Assembly (NCBI GenBank): GCA_006384855.1
Contig: VCJN01003318.1
Coordinates: 1 to 64,000 of the forward strand
Length of the DNA: 64,000 bases
Source of the DNA: Tetraselmis striata
Lineage: Eukaryota > Chlorophyta > Chlorodendrophyceae > Chlorodendrales > Chlorodendraceae
Reading direction: 5' to 3'
Shown here: in pieces, positions 17,897 through 25,934 of the stretch
Numbering within the stretch: position 1 is the first letter of the stretch
Layout: the number at the start of each line of letters is the position of its first letter
The notes under the pieces: model-generated
What the model saw: the letters and a program-made list of their open reading frames with translations, nothing else
Databases searched by the model: none
What the model was told of the DNA's origin: nothing
Position numbers and translations under genes: made by a program

Positions 17897-18658
17897 ATGC
17901 GCCCTCTTCGCGTTCTCGACCTGTGCTGCGGGACGCAGAGCGTGGGCGCGGCTCTGCGCGGGATGTTTGGCGACCGGGCGGTCGAGTACGTGTCGCTGGA
18001 TTGGGCTTCGCCCTCCCCCCCTGCGGGGGACGCCAACCCCTCTTCGCGCCCCGCGATAACGCTCGACGTGCGCGAGTAGGACTACGCCGCGGCCTACCCG
18101 CGCGGGCACTTCGACGTGATATGGGCCAGCCCGCCGTGCACGGAGTACTCGATGGCAAAGACGCGCGGGGTGCGCAAGCTCAAGCTCGCGGATTCCATCG
18201 CGAAGAAGTGTCTCGAGATCATCGAGTGGTACCGGCCGCGGTACTGGTTCATCGAGAACCCCTTCACCGGCATGCTCAAGCGGCGCGATTTCATGCAGCC
18301 CCTCGCGCCCTTTCTGCGCCGCTGCACCTACTGCAAGTACGGCCGCGACTTCAAGAAGCCCACCGCGGTGTGGACCAACAAGCCGGGCCTCGACCTCAAG
18401 TTCTGCGAGCGCGACCCTTGCGCTTACAAGCGGGAGCACGGCGTCCACTACGCGTGCGCGCAGAGCGGTCCCCGCGGCACGCTGTATCGCAGGAGCGCGG
18501 GCAACGCCGAGACGTATCAAATCCCGACGGAGTTGCTCGCCGAGTTATTCGCCGGCATCGGTGTTGGGGCGGACGAGGAGGTTGCCGCTCCAGTGGCTGA
18601 TAGTCGCCCCTTCTTCGAGGTCCGGGAAGGCGACGTTGATGCGGCTGAACGCCCCTAG
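17897..18658 (+). pseudogene. C5-cytosine DNA methyltransferase-like gene interrupted by one TAG
   Basis: The ATG at 17897 follows a TATAAA box by two bases. Motif I is VLDLCCGTQSVGAAL, motif II YVSLDW, then ITLDVRE, TAG (18077-18079), DYAAAYPRGHFDVIWASPPCTEYS in the same frame. The PPC of motif IV (catalytic Cys) is in the second block, with the later ENPFTG, TYCKYG and VWTN segments and an IPTELLAEL end typical of phage and giant-virus Dcm-like enzymes. The protein would be about 250 aa, normal for this compact family. Between YVSLDW and ITLDV is an extra Ser/Pro/Ala stretch encoded by a GC-rich palindromic module. Without readthrough only the SAM-binding half is made. Likely role: modification of viral DNA. 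Confidence 0.8.
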
Positions 18659-18817
18659 GCTGGGAACGGGGTAGCCGATATGGTCCTCGAGTATGCGGCT
18701 GCCGAGACAATCGTACGAGCCGGCGACAAAGCCGTTGTACATGTTCTCGTTGAGGTGCGAGAAGGGGAACTCTGAAAACTCCGGGATCAGGACGGTGGTG
18801 TCCACGCGAGCCGGCAT
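18545..18817 (-). CDS. Hypothetical PLV protein, 90 aa, overlapping the methyltransferase tail
   Basis: ATG at 18817 (MPARVDTTVLIPEFSEFPFSHL). Content is natural-looking and non-repetitive, with NENMYNGFVAGSYDCLGS and GATISHWSGN segments. Its last 114 bp overlap the 3' end of the methyltransferase on the other strand, after the conserved part of that enzyme. It belongs to the minus-strand structural run, 49 bp below the FN3 gene. No family recognised. Confidence 0.5.
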   Translation of the reverse strand: MPARVDTTVLIPEFSEFPFSHLNENMYNGFVAGSYDCLGSRILEDHIGYPVPSLGAFSRINVAFPDLEEGATISHWSGNLLVRPNTDAGE

Positions 18818-18866
18818 CGATCCGCGCCGTGTTACTAAAAGCGCCCAAAAAGAACCGCGGGGAAGG

Positions 18867-19781
18867 CTATGCATCGGAGATGGTCAGCGAGATGCTTACC
18901 TGCGACTCGGCGTCCGTGCCGGCCACGAGACTAAACGAGTCGACGGTCGGGGCGGTGGAGTCCGCGTTGGTGGATATGGGCCCAAAGCCGTCCACGCTCG
19001 TCTCGTTCCCGGCTTGGTCCTTGGCCATGATCCACGTGTAGTAGATGGTGTCGGGCGTCAACCCCGTGTAGGAGTGCGAAGTCGTGCCGCCGGGGAACGC
19101 ATCGCCGATGGTCTTGATGAGCGCCGGCCCGGGGTTGGTGTCCTGCGTGTCATTTAGCAAAACGTAAATTGTCTGAACGGCGTCGTTGTCCGTCACGTTG
19201 AAGGTGACGTTGAGAACCGTGGTTGGAGGCGTGCCGCGCGACACGCTTCGGGCCGTGATGACCGGAGGCGTGTTGTCCTGCGTGGTGTACACGCCGAGCG
19301 GGGTGATGGACGAGTTTGCGTTGTCATCGATCAACTCCACCCAAAAGTAGCGAGCGGCGTTTGGCGCCCCGATATCGTACTCCCATGTGAGACAGGAGCC
19401 GCTGATGCCGCTGGTGATGTCCGCGGTGGAGGTGCCCGGGATGGTGTTGGTGGAGTTTACGTACAAAAGCGCCGAGGATATCGTCATTTCGGGTTTGATG
19501 GAGATTAAAGCTTGTAGCTCCGCGTTGGTGCCCGCCCCCACGCCCGCGAAGTCTATCCACGAGTTTTCTAGCAGCCTCCGCCCCAACGAGGACCCCCCCG
19601 CGTCGCGATGGATAGCACTGACGTTTTCGAGGAACACCTCGATCGGGCCGCCGCGGCGGATTGGGCTACGCCCTCCCCCCATGTGAGGGAAGTGGGTGCT
19701 CAGCAAGGCGCCGTTAAAGGCCGCTTGCACGGCGCTCTTGTCCGACGAGCCGATAGAGCCGACGAATGCGCGATGGGACAT
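18867..19781 (-). CDS. FN3/Ig-like adhesin or virion decoration protein, 304 aa
   Basis: The ATG at 19781 directly abuts the stop of the penton gene. An N-terminal stretch (residues 1-60) contains the GGGRSPIRRGG insert encoded by the GC-rich module. Next come three beta-sandwich units: about 85-160 with NTIPGTSTADIT and YFWVELID; about 165-270 with PPVITARSVSRG, TGLTPDTIYYTWIMAKDQAGNETS (fibronectin-III-like); and the start of a third at STAPTVDSFSLVAG, cut off after about 30 residues by the stop. The first unit is clearly homologous to the N-terminal unit of the adhesin at 24662. Probably exposed on the particle. The abrupt end may mean loss of further repeats. Confidence 0.7.
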   Translation of the reverse strand: MSHRAFVGSIGSSDKSAVQAAFNGALLSTHFPHMGGGRSPIRRGGPIEVFLENVSAIHRDAGGSSLGRRLLENSWIDFAGVGAGTNAELQALISIKPEMTISSALLYVNSTNTIPGTSTADITSGISGSCLTWEYDIGAPNAARYFWVELIDDNANSSITPLGVYTTQDNTPPVITARSVSRGTPPTTVLNVTFNVTDNDAVQTIYVLLNDTQDTNPGPALIKTIGDAFPGGTTSHSYTGLTPDTIYYTWIMAKDQAGNETSVDGFGPISTNADSTAPTVDSFSLVAGTDAESQVSISLTISDA

Positions 19782-20780
19782 TTACTTGGTTCGGTAGAAA
19801 ACTAACGACATCACATAGCCCGGCTGAAACTCGAGCGGATCAAGCAGAGCGAGGCTGACGGCGTCTCGCAATTGCAGATGAAGCTCCGTGAGCGAGTCGA
19901 TGCTAACGCGAAGCTCGTGCCCCGCGACGTCCCGGCTGCCCGGCTTTATGGAGTATCGCTGCCCGTACATGGACTCTTCGCCCGTTCTGTACGATTTGCC
20001 GAGGTGGCCTAGAATGTGGCGATCGTCGGAGTCGACGAGTGTGGGACAAGCGAGCACGACGGAATGCGGCTGATCGGCGGGGTCCTTTGTGCATAGGAGG
20101 GGCGTGTAAAACTCTAGCGCCACCATCCACTTGCCCTCCGAGGTGTCCACCGAACGGCTCGTGTTCAGCATCACCGGTATGCGACAATCCACGATAGACC
20201 CTCGCCCCTGCTCCGACGATACCCACGCTCGAAAGAAATCGTATGCAAACGGTTGCATGAGCAGGCACTTGCACGGCTCCCAAAACACAAGCTGGAACGC
20301 CCATGCCTCCAAGTCGTCGCTTTCGCTGACGAGGGAGAAGTCGTCGCCGGCCCCAAACTCAGAGGCGCATCGGCGCAGCCGGAAGCGCATGCTCCCGAGG
20401 CGCTTCACAAAGTCAAAGTCCACCTCGACGCCGAGATGCTTGCGACGCACGTACGGTACGTCGTGTGCGAGGCCGTACACGCCCGCGGTGGCGTAATTCT
20501 GCAAGAGGGTTAGCGCGCAGCTCGAATTCCCGCTCCAGCTTTCATACGAATTAGCCGCTCGCAGGTCCGGCGCCTCGAGAAGGAGGCCCGACGAGTTTGC
20601 GGGGTTGGCCACGTAGCCGTCCCCCTCGCTCGTGTAACGAATAATGTCGCAGAAGTCAATAGCCACCATGACCCTGCGACTTTCAAACTTTGCGAACTCC
20701 TTCGAGGTGTCTACGACGAAGTCCCCGCGGTGGCCGGATGTGCGCTGCTCGGAGCTAACGAAGATGCGGTGGACCGTCAT
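19782..20780 (-). CDS. Probable penton (minor capsid) protein, 332 aa
   Basis: Lies immediately downstream of the major capsid gene, 44 bp away, the usual order in PLVs. Starts MTVHRIFVSSEQRTSG, followed by FVVDTSKEFAKFESRRVMVAIDF. The protein is beta-rich with short charged loops, has no enzymatic motif and ends YVMSLVFYRTK. The opening pattern (I-x-V-S-S-x-x-R-x-S-G, then an aliphatic beta-strand run) is what I would expect for the single jelly-roll vertex protein of this virus group. Identification rests on synteny, size and fold-like pattern, not on a diagnostic motif. The next gene starts at the very next base. Confidence 0.65.
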   Translation of the reverse strand: MTVHRIFVSSEQRTSGHRGDFVVDTSKEFAKFESRRVMVAIDFCDIIRYTSEGDGYVANPANSSGLLLEAPDLRAANSYESWSGNSSCALTLLQNYATAGVYGLAHDVPYVRRKHLGVEVDFDFVKRLGSMRFRLRRCASEFGAGDDFSLVSESDDLEAWAFQLVFWEPCKCLLMQPFAYDFFRAWVSSEQGRGSIVDCRIPVMLNTSRSVDTSEGKWMVALEFYTPLLCTKDPADQPHSVVLACPTLVDSDDRHILGHLGKSYRTGEESMYGQRYSIKPGSRDVAGHELRVSIDSLTELHLQLRDAVSLALLDPLEFQPGYVMSLVFYRTK

Positions 20781-20824
20781 CCGCCTGCGAGTTTACTAGA
20801 AGTGGGCAAAAGATTTCGCCCGGA

Positions 20825-22045
20825 TCAAAATGCAGAAGTTGCGACACCGTTCTCGATGATCAATACCGCGTCGAAATGTGCGTACGTGCTGATCTGGTAC
20901 GCGGCGCTTCCAGTGGTCACGCTCCCGAGCAAGTAGCAGTTGGTGTTGAGGGTGTTCTTGCCGCTCTCCGTCAGCGTGCTCTTGTGGCTGAGCACCTCAA
21001 GGTTCTGGCCTATGGCGAAGGCGTTATCGGCGGAGCCGCCCGCCGTGCCCGTGTAATTGGCGAGGCTGAAAATGGAGTTGTTGTCCGCGCTTCCAAATAC
21101 GTGGAGAGCCTTTTGCAGCTCCGCGAAACTTTCCACGTTTTCGCGAACGGGTGTTTGCGGGATGTTTTCGCCGGACACCGAGTAATACCAATTCTTGAGC
21201 CCGCACATTGGGCGCGAGGTTACGGACTTGGACGCGGCGGCGGTAAGGTCCGTCTGCTTGCGGAAGATTGTGTAGAGGGTTTTGAGGGAGGAGAACCGCG
21301 CGGGGATGAGCTTGTTAATTTGGCCCTCGGCGGACTCGATAGAGTTGGTGTAGTTGGCGAAAGACTCGTACGAGATGACGTACCGCGGGTTGGCCTGCTG
21401 AATCATGCGATCCACCTCGCTTGTCACCTCCACGAACTCGAGCTGCAGCTCGACGTTGCCGATCTCCCAATCGGGAGCCGTGCCTACCACGGCGGCGTTG
21501 GTGGCGGCGAGAGTGAGTTCGAGGCGTAGATCACCGCCGGTCATTGCGCCAGTTGGCAGGTACTTAGACTGCAGCCCGCCGATTATGCCCGACATGAGCG
21601 GAATGCAAAAGTAGGTGGTGGAGTCCGCCGCAAGGGTGGCCCCTTCGCGCTTGGTGGTTCCACTGGTTCCGTACAGAATGTTCCCCGCACCGATGAGTTC
21701 CTCGAACGAACCCTGCAGGTCCATGAAAAGATGAAAGAGAGCGTTGTACTCGTGAATCTGCTCAAGGAGATTTGCGCCGTGGTACAGCGACAAGGATTGG
21801 ATAAACGGCGCCGCCGTGTAATCGGGCTGGAAGGTATTGGCGGTGTCTTTGTTCTTCACGGAAAACCGCAGGTAGGACATGCGGGTGTTGAGGTAGTGCC
21901 CGCGGCGACCGCACGGGATGTTGATGAGGATGGTCTGTTGACCCCCGAACGTGGTGCCATTGTAGGCGGGCACGGTCTGCCGGTGGGTGGTGCCGGCGAT
22001 AGAGGCGGGCTTGGGCTTGAAGACGAGGGAATCGCTGACTGACAT
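20825..22045 (-). CDS. Major capsid protein, double jelly-roll, 406 aa
   Basis: Starts MSVSDSLVFKPKPASIAG with an N-terminal arm. It then shows the beta-strand pattern of PLV/virophage-like capsid proteins: QTILINIPCGRRGHYLNTRMSYLRF, FIQSLSLYHGANLLEQI, a YFCIPLMSGIIGG segment, LELTLAATNAAVVG and LQLEFVEVTSEVDRMI. The C-terminus ends HFDAVLIIENGVATSAF, matching the characteristic aliphatic-ENG end of these MCPs. Complete, with no lesion, and of normal length for the family. The leader is AT-rich with TTATTTAAA right before the ATG, suggesting strong late expression. Forms the icosahedral shell with the penton. Confidence 0.88.
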   Translation of the reverse strand: MSVSDSLVFKPKPASIAGTTHRQTVPAYNGTTFGGQQTILINIPCGRRGHYLNTRMSYLRFSVKNKDTANTFQPDYTAAPFIQSLSLYHGANLLEQIHEYNALFHLFMDLQGSFEELIGAGNILYGTSGTTKREGATLAADSTTYFCIPLMSGIIGGLQSKYLPTGAMTGGDLRLELTLAATNAAVVGTAPDWEIGNVELQLEFVEVTSEVDRMIQQANPRYVISYESFANYTNSIESAEGQINKLIPARFSSLKTLYTIFRKQTDLTAAASKSVTSRPMCGLKNWYYSVSGENIPQTPVRENVESFAELQKALHVFGSADNNSIFSLANYTGTAGGSADNAFAIGQNLEVLSHKSTLTESGKNTLNTNCYLLGSVTTGSAAYQISTYAHFDAVLIIENGVATSAF

Positions 22046-22075
22046 TTTAAATAATGCTGAGAACTTTATTTTAGC
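22046..22075 (-). promoter_or_regulatory. AT-rich late-type promoter of the capsid gene
   Basis: Reading on the minus strand, CTAAAATAAAG, TTCTCAGC, ATTATTTAAA and then the ATG. Similar TTTAA or TAACTTAA blocks precede the genes starting at 23483 and 24177. Motif call is by eye. Confidence 0.4.
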
Positions 22076-22084
22076 GAGGCGGGG

Positions 22085-22423
22085 CTAGCGCCGCTCTAAT
22101 CCGCTACAATTCGAGCCGCTTTGGTACGCCGCCTTGACGCTGTGCATGCCCCCCTTGACTTGGCCGTAGGCCGCTTTCGCTTGGCCGAAGTCCACGCCCC
22201 CGCCGGAGAGGGCCTTCTTGCCGACGTCGCCGAGCACGCCAATGCCTTGCGCCGCCGCCCCGGCCGCCGCAAACCCGGCCCCGACTGTTGGGCTGAGCAC
22301 CGAGATCGCGGGCGCGAGAGTCATGAGCCCGCTGCCCACCTTGTGCCCCAAGTAGGAGGCCGCGCCGGCGACTTTGCTCCCGAAGGCTTTGAAAGTGTGT
22401 CCAAGCTTGCCAAAGAACGTCAT
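22085..22423 (-). CDS. Small Gly/Ala-rich virion protein, possibly membrane-active, 112 aa
   Basis: Amphipathic start MTFFGKLGHTFKAFGSKVAGAASYLG is followed by a hydrophobic centre (LMTLAPAISVLSPTVGAGFAAAGAAAQGIGVLG) and a Gly/Lys tail. Size, composition and place beside the MCP recall the small internal proteins of Polintons and adenoviruses (pVI-like lytic factors); this is analogy, not homology I can prove. 39 bp upstream of the MCP. Confidence 0.55.
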   Translation of the reverse strand: MTFFGKLGHTFKAFGSKVAGAASYLGHKVGSGLMTLAPAISVLSPTVGAGFAAAGAAAQGIGVLGDVGKKALSGGGVDFGQAKAAYGQVKGGMHSVKAAYQSGSNCSGLERR

Positions 22424-22472
22424 CTGTATTTACGATCATTGCAGAAAATTAGCTTTGCGGTAAAAAACACTA

Positions 22473-23483
22473 CTACTTCTTGTTCCGCCTCCTCTTATCC
22501 TCCCTCACTAGACGGCGTGCCTCTTGGAGTTTCTTTATTTTCTGGTTATACGCTCTATTCGCCGAGTATTCCGATGAGAATTTCTCCACTAGAGCTGGAA
22601 CATTCACACTTTCCTCGCTCGATGGCCCACGCCTGGGAATATCAAGCCGGGAGCGACTCCGGGACAGGACGCTAGGGGGTCTGTTTAGTATGGATTCGGT
22701 ACCGGCGGGGGAATGAAACGACCGTGCCGGGCGCCGCAAGTCGTTCTGTTGCGTAGCCGCCGACATCGAGCTGAGGCCCGATTCTGATTTAATCGAGCCA
22801 TGCTTTCGCGATGTAGCACTCTCGGCTATGGATTCGCCGCTAGCGGATGCGCGCGGCGTCTCTTGGACACCGTGCATAGGAACGGATGGCTCTTGCAGCC
22901 TTTTTGGAGACCATGACCCCCGCGAGGAGCTCGGCATGCTCGTGTCAGACACCATATCCAATGGGGCGGATGGCTGCTTGGAATACATGGAAATTTGGGT
23001 GGAATCCACAGACATACCCGCTGTGGAAGGGGGTGCTGTCGACCCGTCTGCGGAGTCACGGAAGAATTTGTCCAGGATTTCGCTTTTGCCAACATCTGTT
23101 TGCGATCCATAGAACGTGGACGAAGGAGGGGGCTTCGGCGGCCCCGGGGGTGGGGGGTTGCCCCCTCCGCCAAAGTCGCTCGGCTGAAAAGAGCCGTCCG
23201 GTAGTTTTGTCACTCGCACGGGGTGGCCCATCGAGTAGGTTGCGAAGCTGTGCGAGGGATAGGATATGCCCCCGCCGCCGCCCGATCCGCCGCCGCCGCC
23301 CGCACCGCCGCCTCCCCCGGGTCCGCCTCGGCCGCCCGACACGCGCACGGTGACATTCTGAGTCACGTTCTGGTTCTTCCTGCCGCCGGCCTTGGACCCC
23401 TGCTTGCGTTTACCTCCCCGCGCCGCCGCCTTCTTCTTCGGCTCCGCTTTGCGATTGCTGGATTTCGTTGTCTTCCTCGGCAT
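22473..23483 (-). CDS. Basic, Gly-rich and Ser-rich virion-type protein, 336 aa
   Basis: The N-terminal 45 residues are Lys/Arg-rich (MPRKTTKSSNRKAEPKKKAAARGGKR), then NVTQNVTVRVSGG leads into a Gly tract (about 50-72) and a GISYPSHSFATYSMGHPVRV segment. The middle is disordered Ser/Pro-rich; the last 50 residues form a charged helix (EKFSSEYSANRAYNQKIKKLQEARRLVREDKRRRNKK). This looks like an internal DNA-binding or scaffold protein. Its ATG lies inside the 3' end of the ATPase gene (74-nt overlap), preceded by TATTAACTTAA. Confidence 0.6.
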   Translation of the reverse strand: MPRKTTKSSNRKAEPKKKAAARGGKRKQGSKAGGRKNQNVTQNVTVRVSGGRGGPGGGGGAGGGGGSGGGGGISYPSHSFATYSMGHPVRVTKLPDGSFQPSDFGGGGNPPPPGPPKPPPSSTFYGSQTDVGKSEILDKFFRDSADGSTAPPSTAGMSVDSTQISMYSKQPSAPLDMVSDTSMPSSSRGSWSPKRLQEPSVPMHGVQETPRASASGESIAESATSRKHGSIKSESGLSSMSAATQQNDLRRPARSFHSPAGTESILNRPPSVLSRSRSRLDIPRRGPSSEESVNVPALVEKFSSEYSANRAYNQKIKKLQEARRLVREDKRRRNKK

Positions 23484-24177
23484 TTAAGTTAATACGATCA
23501 AATTTCTTATAGAATAAGCTTTTCTCGACATCGCAGAACAGAAAGTCGTACCTTTCCCTGAACACGAAGCGCATGAGGCTGTCCGCGGTGTGAGGGTCGA
23601 GGAATATCAGCTCCTTGAATATGGCCTCGTACTCGCGCTTGTTACGGGGTTTCAGCATGGCAAAGTGCGAGATGGTTTTTCGCACGGGCAGCGGGATGGC
23701 GTTAAAGCTATGTACGAGCATCAATATCGAAGTGCGAAGGTGGCGACGATTGTCGATTATCAGCTTCATGAGCCGCTGCACGTCCCGATCTTTGAGCGCC
23801 GCCGTCTGGTCGTCTATCACGAGGAGCGAGAACTCTTCCTCGTCCGAAGCCGTCTTCAGTTTCTCGTGAATGCCATCGAGGGTGGACCAATCCAGCTCGT
23901 CGTAGCACTTGTCGTGCTTTTTGAATATTTTGACATCGAGCGAGGCAAGCGAATGGGGCGGCATGACGAGGTGCACGTGCTTGAACGCCTGAAAGTACAT
24001 CTGCGGGCTCCGCAGCATGTTGACCATCATCGACGTCTTCCCGCTCCCCGCGCTCCCGATGAGCGTCATGAAGAACGACTTGTCGGGCAAGGGGCTCTGG
24101 ATTTGAGGGTGGATCTTAACGTCGCACTTGAATTTTGGGGGCTTCATTACAATCTTCGACCGTTTGTCGATGTGCAT
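23410..24177 (-). CDS. Genome-packaging ATPase (A32/FtsK-HerA family), 255 aa
   Basis: First ATG in frame is at 24177 (MHIDKRSKIVMKPPKF); the frame upstream to 24198 begins with TTG. Walker A is LIGSAGSGKTSMM at about residues 40-52, Walker B FSLLVIDDQT with the acidic pair, then LVHSFNAIPLPVRKTISHFAMLKPRN matching the sensor and arginine region of A32-type ATPases (Q/N sensor, aliphatic strand, R/K). Length is usual for PLVs and virophages. It pumps the genome into the preformed shell. Leader GATTAAACTAAAATCAGGC. The C-terminus is acidic and Gly-rich and overlaps the next gene. Confidence 0.88.
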   Translation of the reverse strand: MHIDKRSKIVMKPPKFKCDVKIHPQIQSPLPDKSFFMTLIGSAGSGKTSMMVNMLRSPQMYFQAFKHVHLVMPPHSLASLDVKIFKKHDKCYDELDWSTLDGIHEKLKTASDEEEFSLLVIDDQTAALKDRDVQRLMKLIIDNRRHLRTSILMLVHSFNAIPLPVRKTISHFAMLKPRNKREYEAIFKELIFLDPHTADSLMRFVFRERYDFLFCDVEKSLFYKKFDRINLNAEEDNEIQQSQSGAEEEGGGAGR

Positions 24178-24194
24178 GCCTGATTTTAGTTTAA

Positions 24195-24635
24195 TCAAAC
24201 GATTATCACCGAGTCGTAAAAGTCAGCTCGCTCTTCATAGCGTGGCACCGGCTCGCTGGGCTCCTCCTGCCGCTTCGGCTTGGTTGCCCTAGGCGGCGCC
24301 CGTGGCTTCCGCTTGCGGGGCGGCTCGGGCTCGGGCTCCCCCGCAGGGGGGGAGGGCTTCTTCTTCCACGCCCCGCTCTTGAAAAACTCGGACTCGATGA
24401 ACTCGTCTATCGCGCTTAGGCCAACCTGAGGCGGTCGAGAAGCCCTGGCTGCCAACTGCTGGTCTCCCTCGCCTGCTGAAGCTCCGCCTTTGCTTCCTGG
24501 AGCTCCGCCTCTCTTTTTCGGAGCTCTGCGCTTTGCGACAACATGCTTTTGCGGTATTTCCAGACCGTCGTCAGATAGCTCGCTATCCCGATCGCTTGGA
24601 GGGTCTTGACAAGCCAACTCATCATCATATTGCAT
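24195..24635 (-). CDS. Hypothetical PLV protein, charged and disordered, 146 aa
   Basis: Starts MQYDDELACQDPPSD, with a basic Ala/Gly/Lys segment and one ordered-looking helix (VGLSAIDEFIESEFFKSGAWKKK). Then comes the SPPAGEPEPEPPRKRKP stretch encoded by the GC-rich module, and the protein ends RADFYDSVIIV. It ends 17 bp before the ATPase start, heads the minus-strand structural run and is divergent from the adhesin at 24662. Disordered and phosphorylatable; scaffold or core role possible, nothing diagnostic. Confidence 0.5.
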   Translation of the reverse strand: MQYDDELACQDPPSDRDSELSDDGLEIPQKHVVAKRRAPKKRGGAPGSKGGASAGEGDQQLAARASRPPQVGLSAIDEFIESEFFKSGAWKKKPSPPAGEPEPEPPRKRKPRAPPRATKPKRQEEPSEPVPRYEERADFYDSVIIV

Positions 24636-24661
24636 CGATATTTGATCTCACGAAACATAAA
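24636..24661. promoter_or_regulatory. Divergent promoter of the structural run and the right-end adhesin
   Basis: 26 bp between two opposite ATGs, AT-rich (GATATTTGATC, CATAAA). Position only. Confidence 0.35.
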
Positions 24662-25906
24662 ATGGCGTCCGGGATCGGCGAGGTGCGGCTCTACCACAAC
24701 ACGGCCAACACCATCCCCGTGGGGGTCTATGACGATATCACCTCGCAAATCACCGTCGGGGCGACGAGCGACGCCGCCAACCTCGTGAAGGGCGGTCTCA
24801 GCCCCGGGACGCAATATTGGTTCTGGGTGGAGGTAATTGATGTCGCTGGGAACGAGTCCGCCATCCTGCCGCTCGGGAGCATAACGACGGCGGCCGTTGA
24901 TGACGTGTGGTTGTTTTACTCCACTGGATCCACCTTCGGGACGCAATGCATTAATAGGTTCTATTACAACGGTGCGGCCGGAGAAGGGGGTACGTACTCT
25001 CTCAATTACGATCACGTGACTTTGTACGACAATAACGATAACAAAGGCGTGCTCCCCGAGAATGGCGACGGCTCCGCATCAGACACGGCGGTAGTCCAAC
25101 AGGGTAGCAGTACCGCACTAACGATGAACTCGACGCTAGAATCGGGGTACGCTCAGTTGGCGTGGGGAAGCACGACCGCGTCGGTGGCGGAGCCAAAGCT
25201 CGTGTTCAGCATCAGGATACCGGGCGATTACTCCACAAAGGTTCCCATGGCCGGGTGGTCGTGGAACCAAGGCGCCATCAACAGTTCGCAACTAGGGAGT
25301 TGGATCATTTTCCGAAACGGCGCTCAGATGAATCACACCGGTACGAACAACCCTGGGGGGAACGGGCAGGCGTTCCGCGACATTAAGCCACTCCAGCTTG
25401 TACCCGCCCTCACGGCCGCCTCCAGTCAAGGCTACACCGTCACGGAAAGTTCGCTATTAGACGTGAACTACGCTGGATGGTACGCTTTCAGTCGAGAGAG
25501 CGGATCTTACAAAGGGGGTTGGTCCGCAGCGATAGATACTAATCCGCCTCAATATGTAGCGATTCAAATGCCCGCGGCTGTCACCGCAAATGCCGTGCGT
25601 ATTTGGGTCACTCAAGGATACGACACTTGGAAGGTTTTGGGGTGCAACATTGAAGGGAGCAACGACGGTACAAACTGGACGGTCCTATCGACTTTTATCA
25701 ACATGACGTATACAACCATTTCCGCGGCAGATAAGGCCACTAACGTGTTTTACCAAGCCGACTTTGATAGCGATCGCAGACCCAATGACGACAGTTATGT
25801 TTTTCAAGGAACGATCACAAACCCCGGCTCATATTCACACTACCGATTGTACGTGACACAACAAGAGAATAGCAGAGCTTTTGTAGATGAAATTGTGTTG
25901 ATTTGA
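24662..25906 (+). CDS. FN3-like plus discoidin (F5/8C, CBM32-like) adhesin, 414 aa
   Basis: ATG at 24662 (MASGIGEVRLYHNT) chosen because the longer open frame to 24533 overlaps the divergent gene. Residues about 1-85 form a unit homologous to the first unit of the protein at 18867 (NTIPVGVYDDITSQI and QYWFWVEVIDVAGNES). A beta-rich middle (90-240) follows. About 245-410 is a discoidin-like carbohydrate-binding domain: GWYAFSRESGSYKGGWSAAID, PQYVAIQMP, VTANAVRIW, CNIEGSNDGTNWTVLS and SHYRLYVTQQ. Likely binds algal surface glycans. Only large plus-strand gene at the right end; it ends just before a poly-C tract and the right TIR. Confidence 0.75.
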   Translation: MASGIGEVRLYHNTANTIPVGVYDDITSQITVGATSDAANLVKGGLSPGTQYWFWVEVIDVAGNESAILPLGSITTAAVDDVWLFYSTGSTFGTQCINRFYYNGAAGEGGTYSLNYDHVTLYDNNDNKGVLPENGDGSASDTAVVQQGSSTALTMNSTLESGYAQLAWGSTTASVAEPKLVFSIRIPGDYSTKVPMAGWSWNQGAINSSQLGSWIIFRNGAQMNHTGTNNPGGNGQAFRDIKPLQLVPALTAASSQGYTVTESSLLDVNYAGWYAFSRESGSYKGGWSAAIDTNPPQYVAIQMPAAVTANAVRIWVTQGYDTWKVLGCNIEGSNDGTNWTVLSTFINMTYTTISAADKATNVFYQADFDSDRRPNDDSYVFQGTITNPGSYSHYRLYVTQQENSRAFVDEIVLI

Positions 25907-25913
25907 AGAGCTA

Positions 25914-25930
25914 CCCCCCCCCCCCCCCCC
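25914..25930 (+). repeat. Poly-C tract between the adhesin gene and the right TIR
   Basis: A run of 17 C, the only long homopolymer inside the provirus. Confidence 0.9.
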
Positions 25931-25934
25931 TCAA

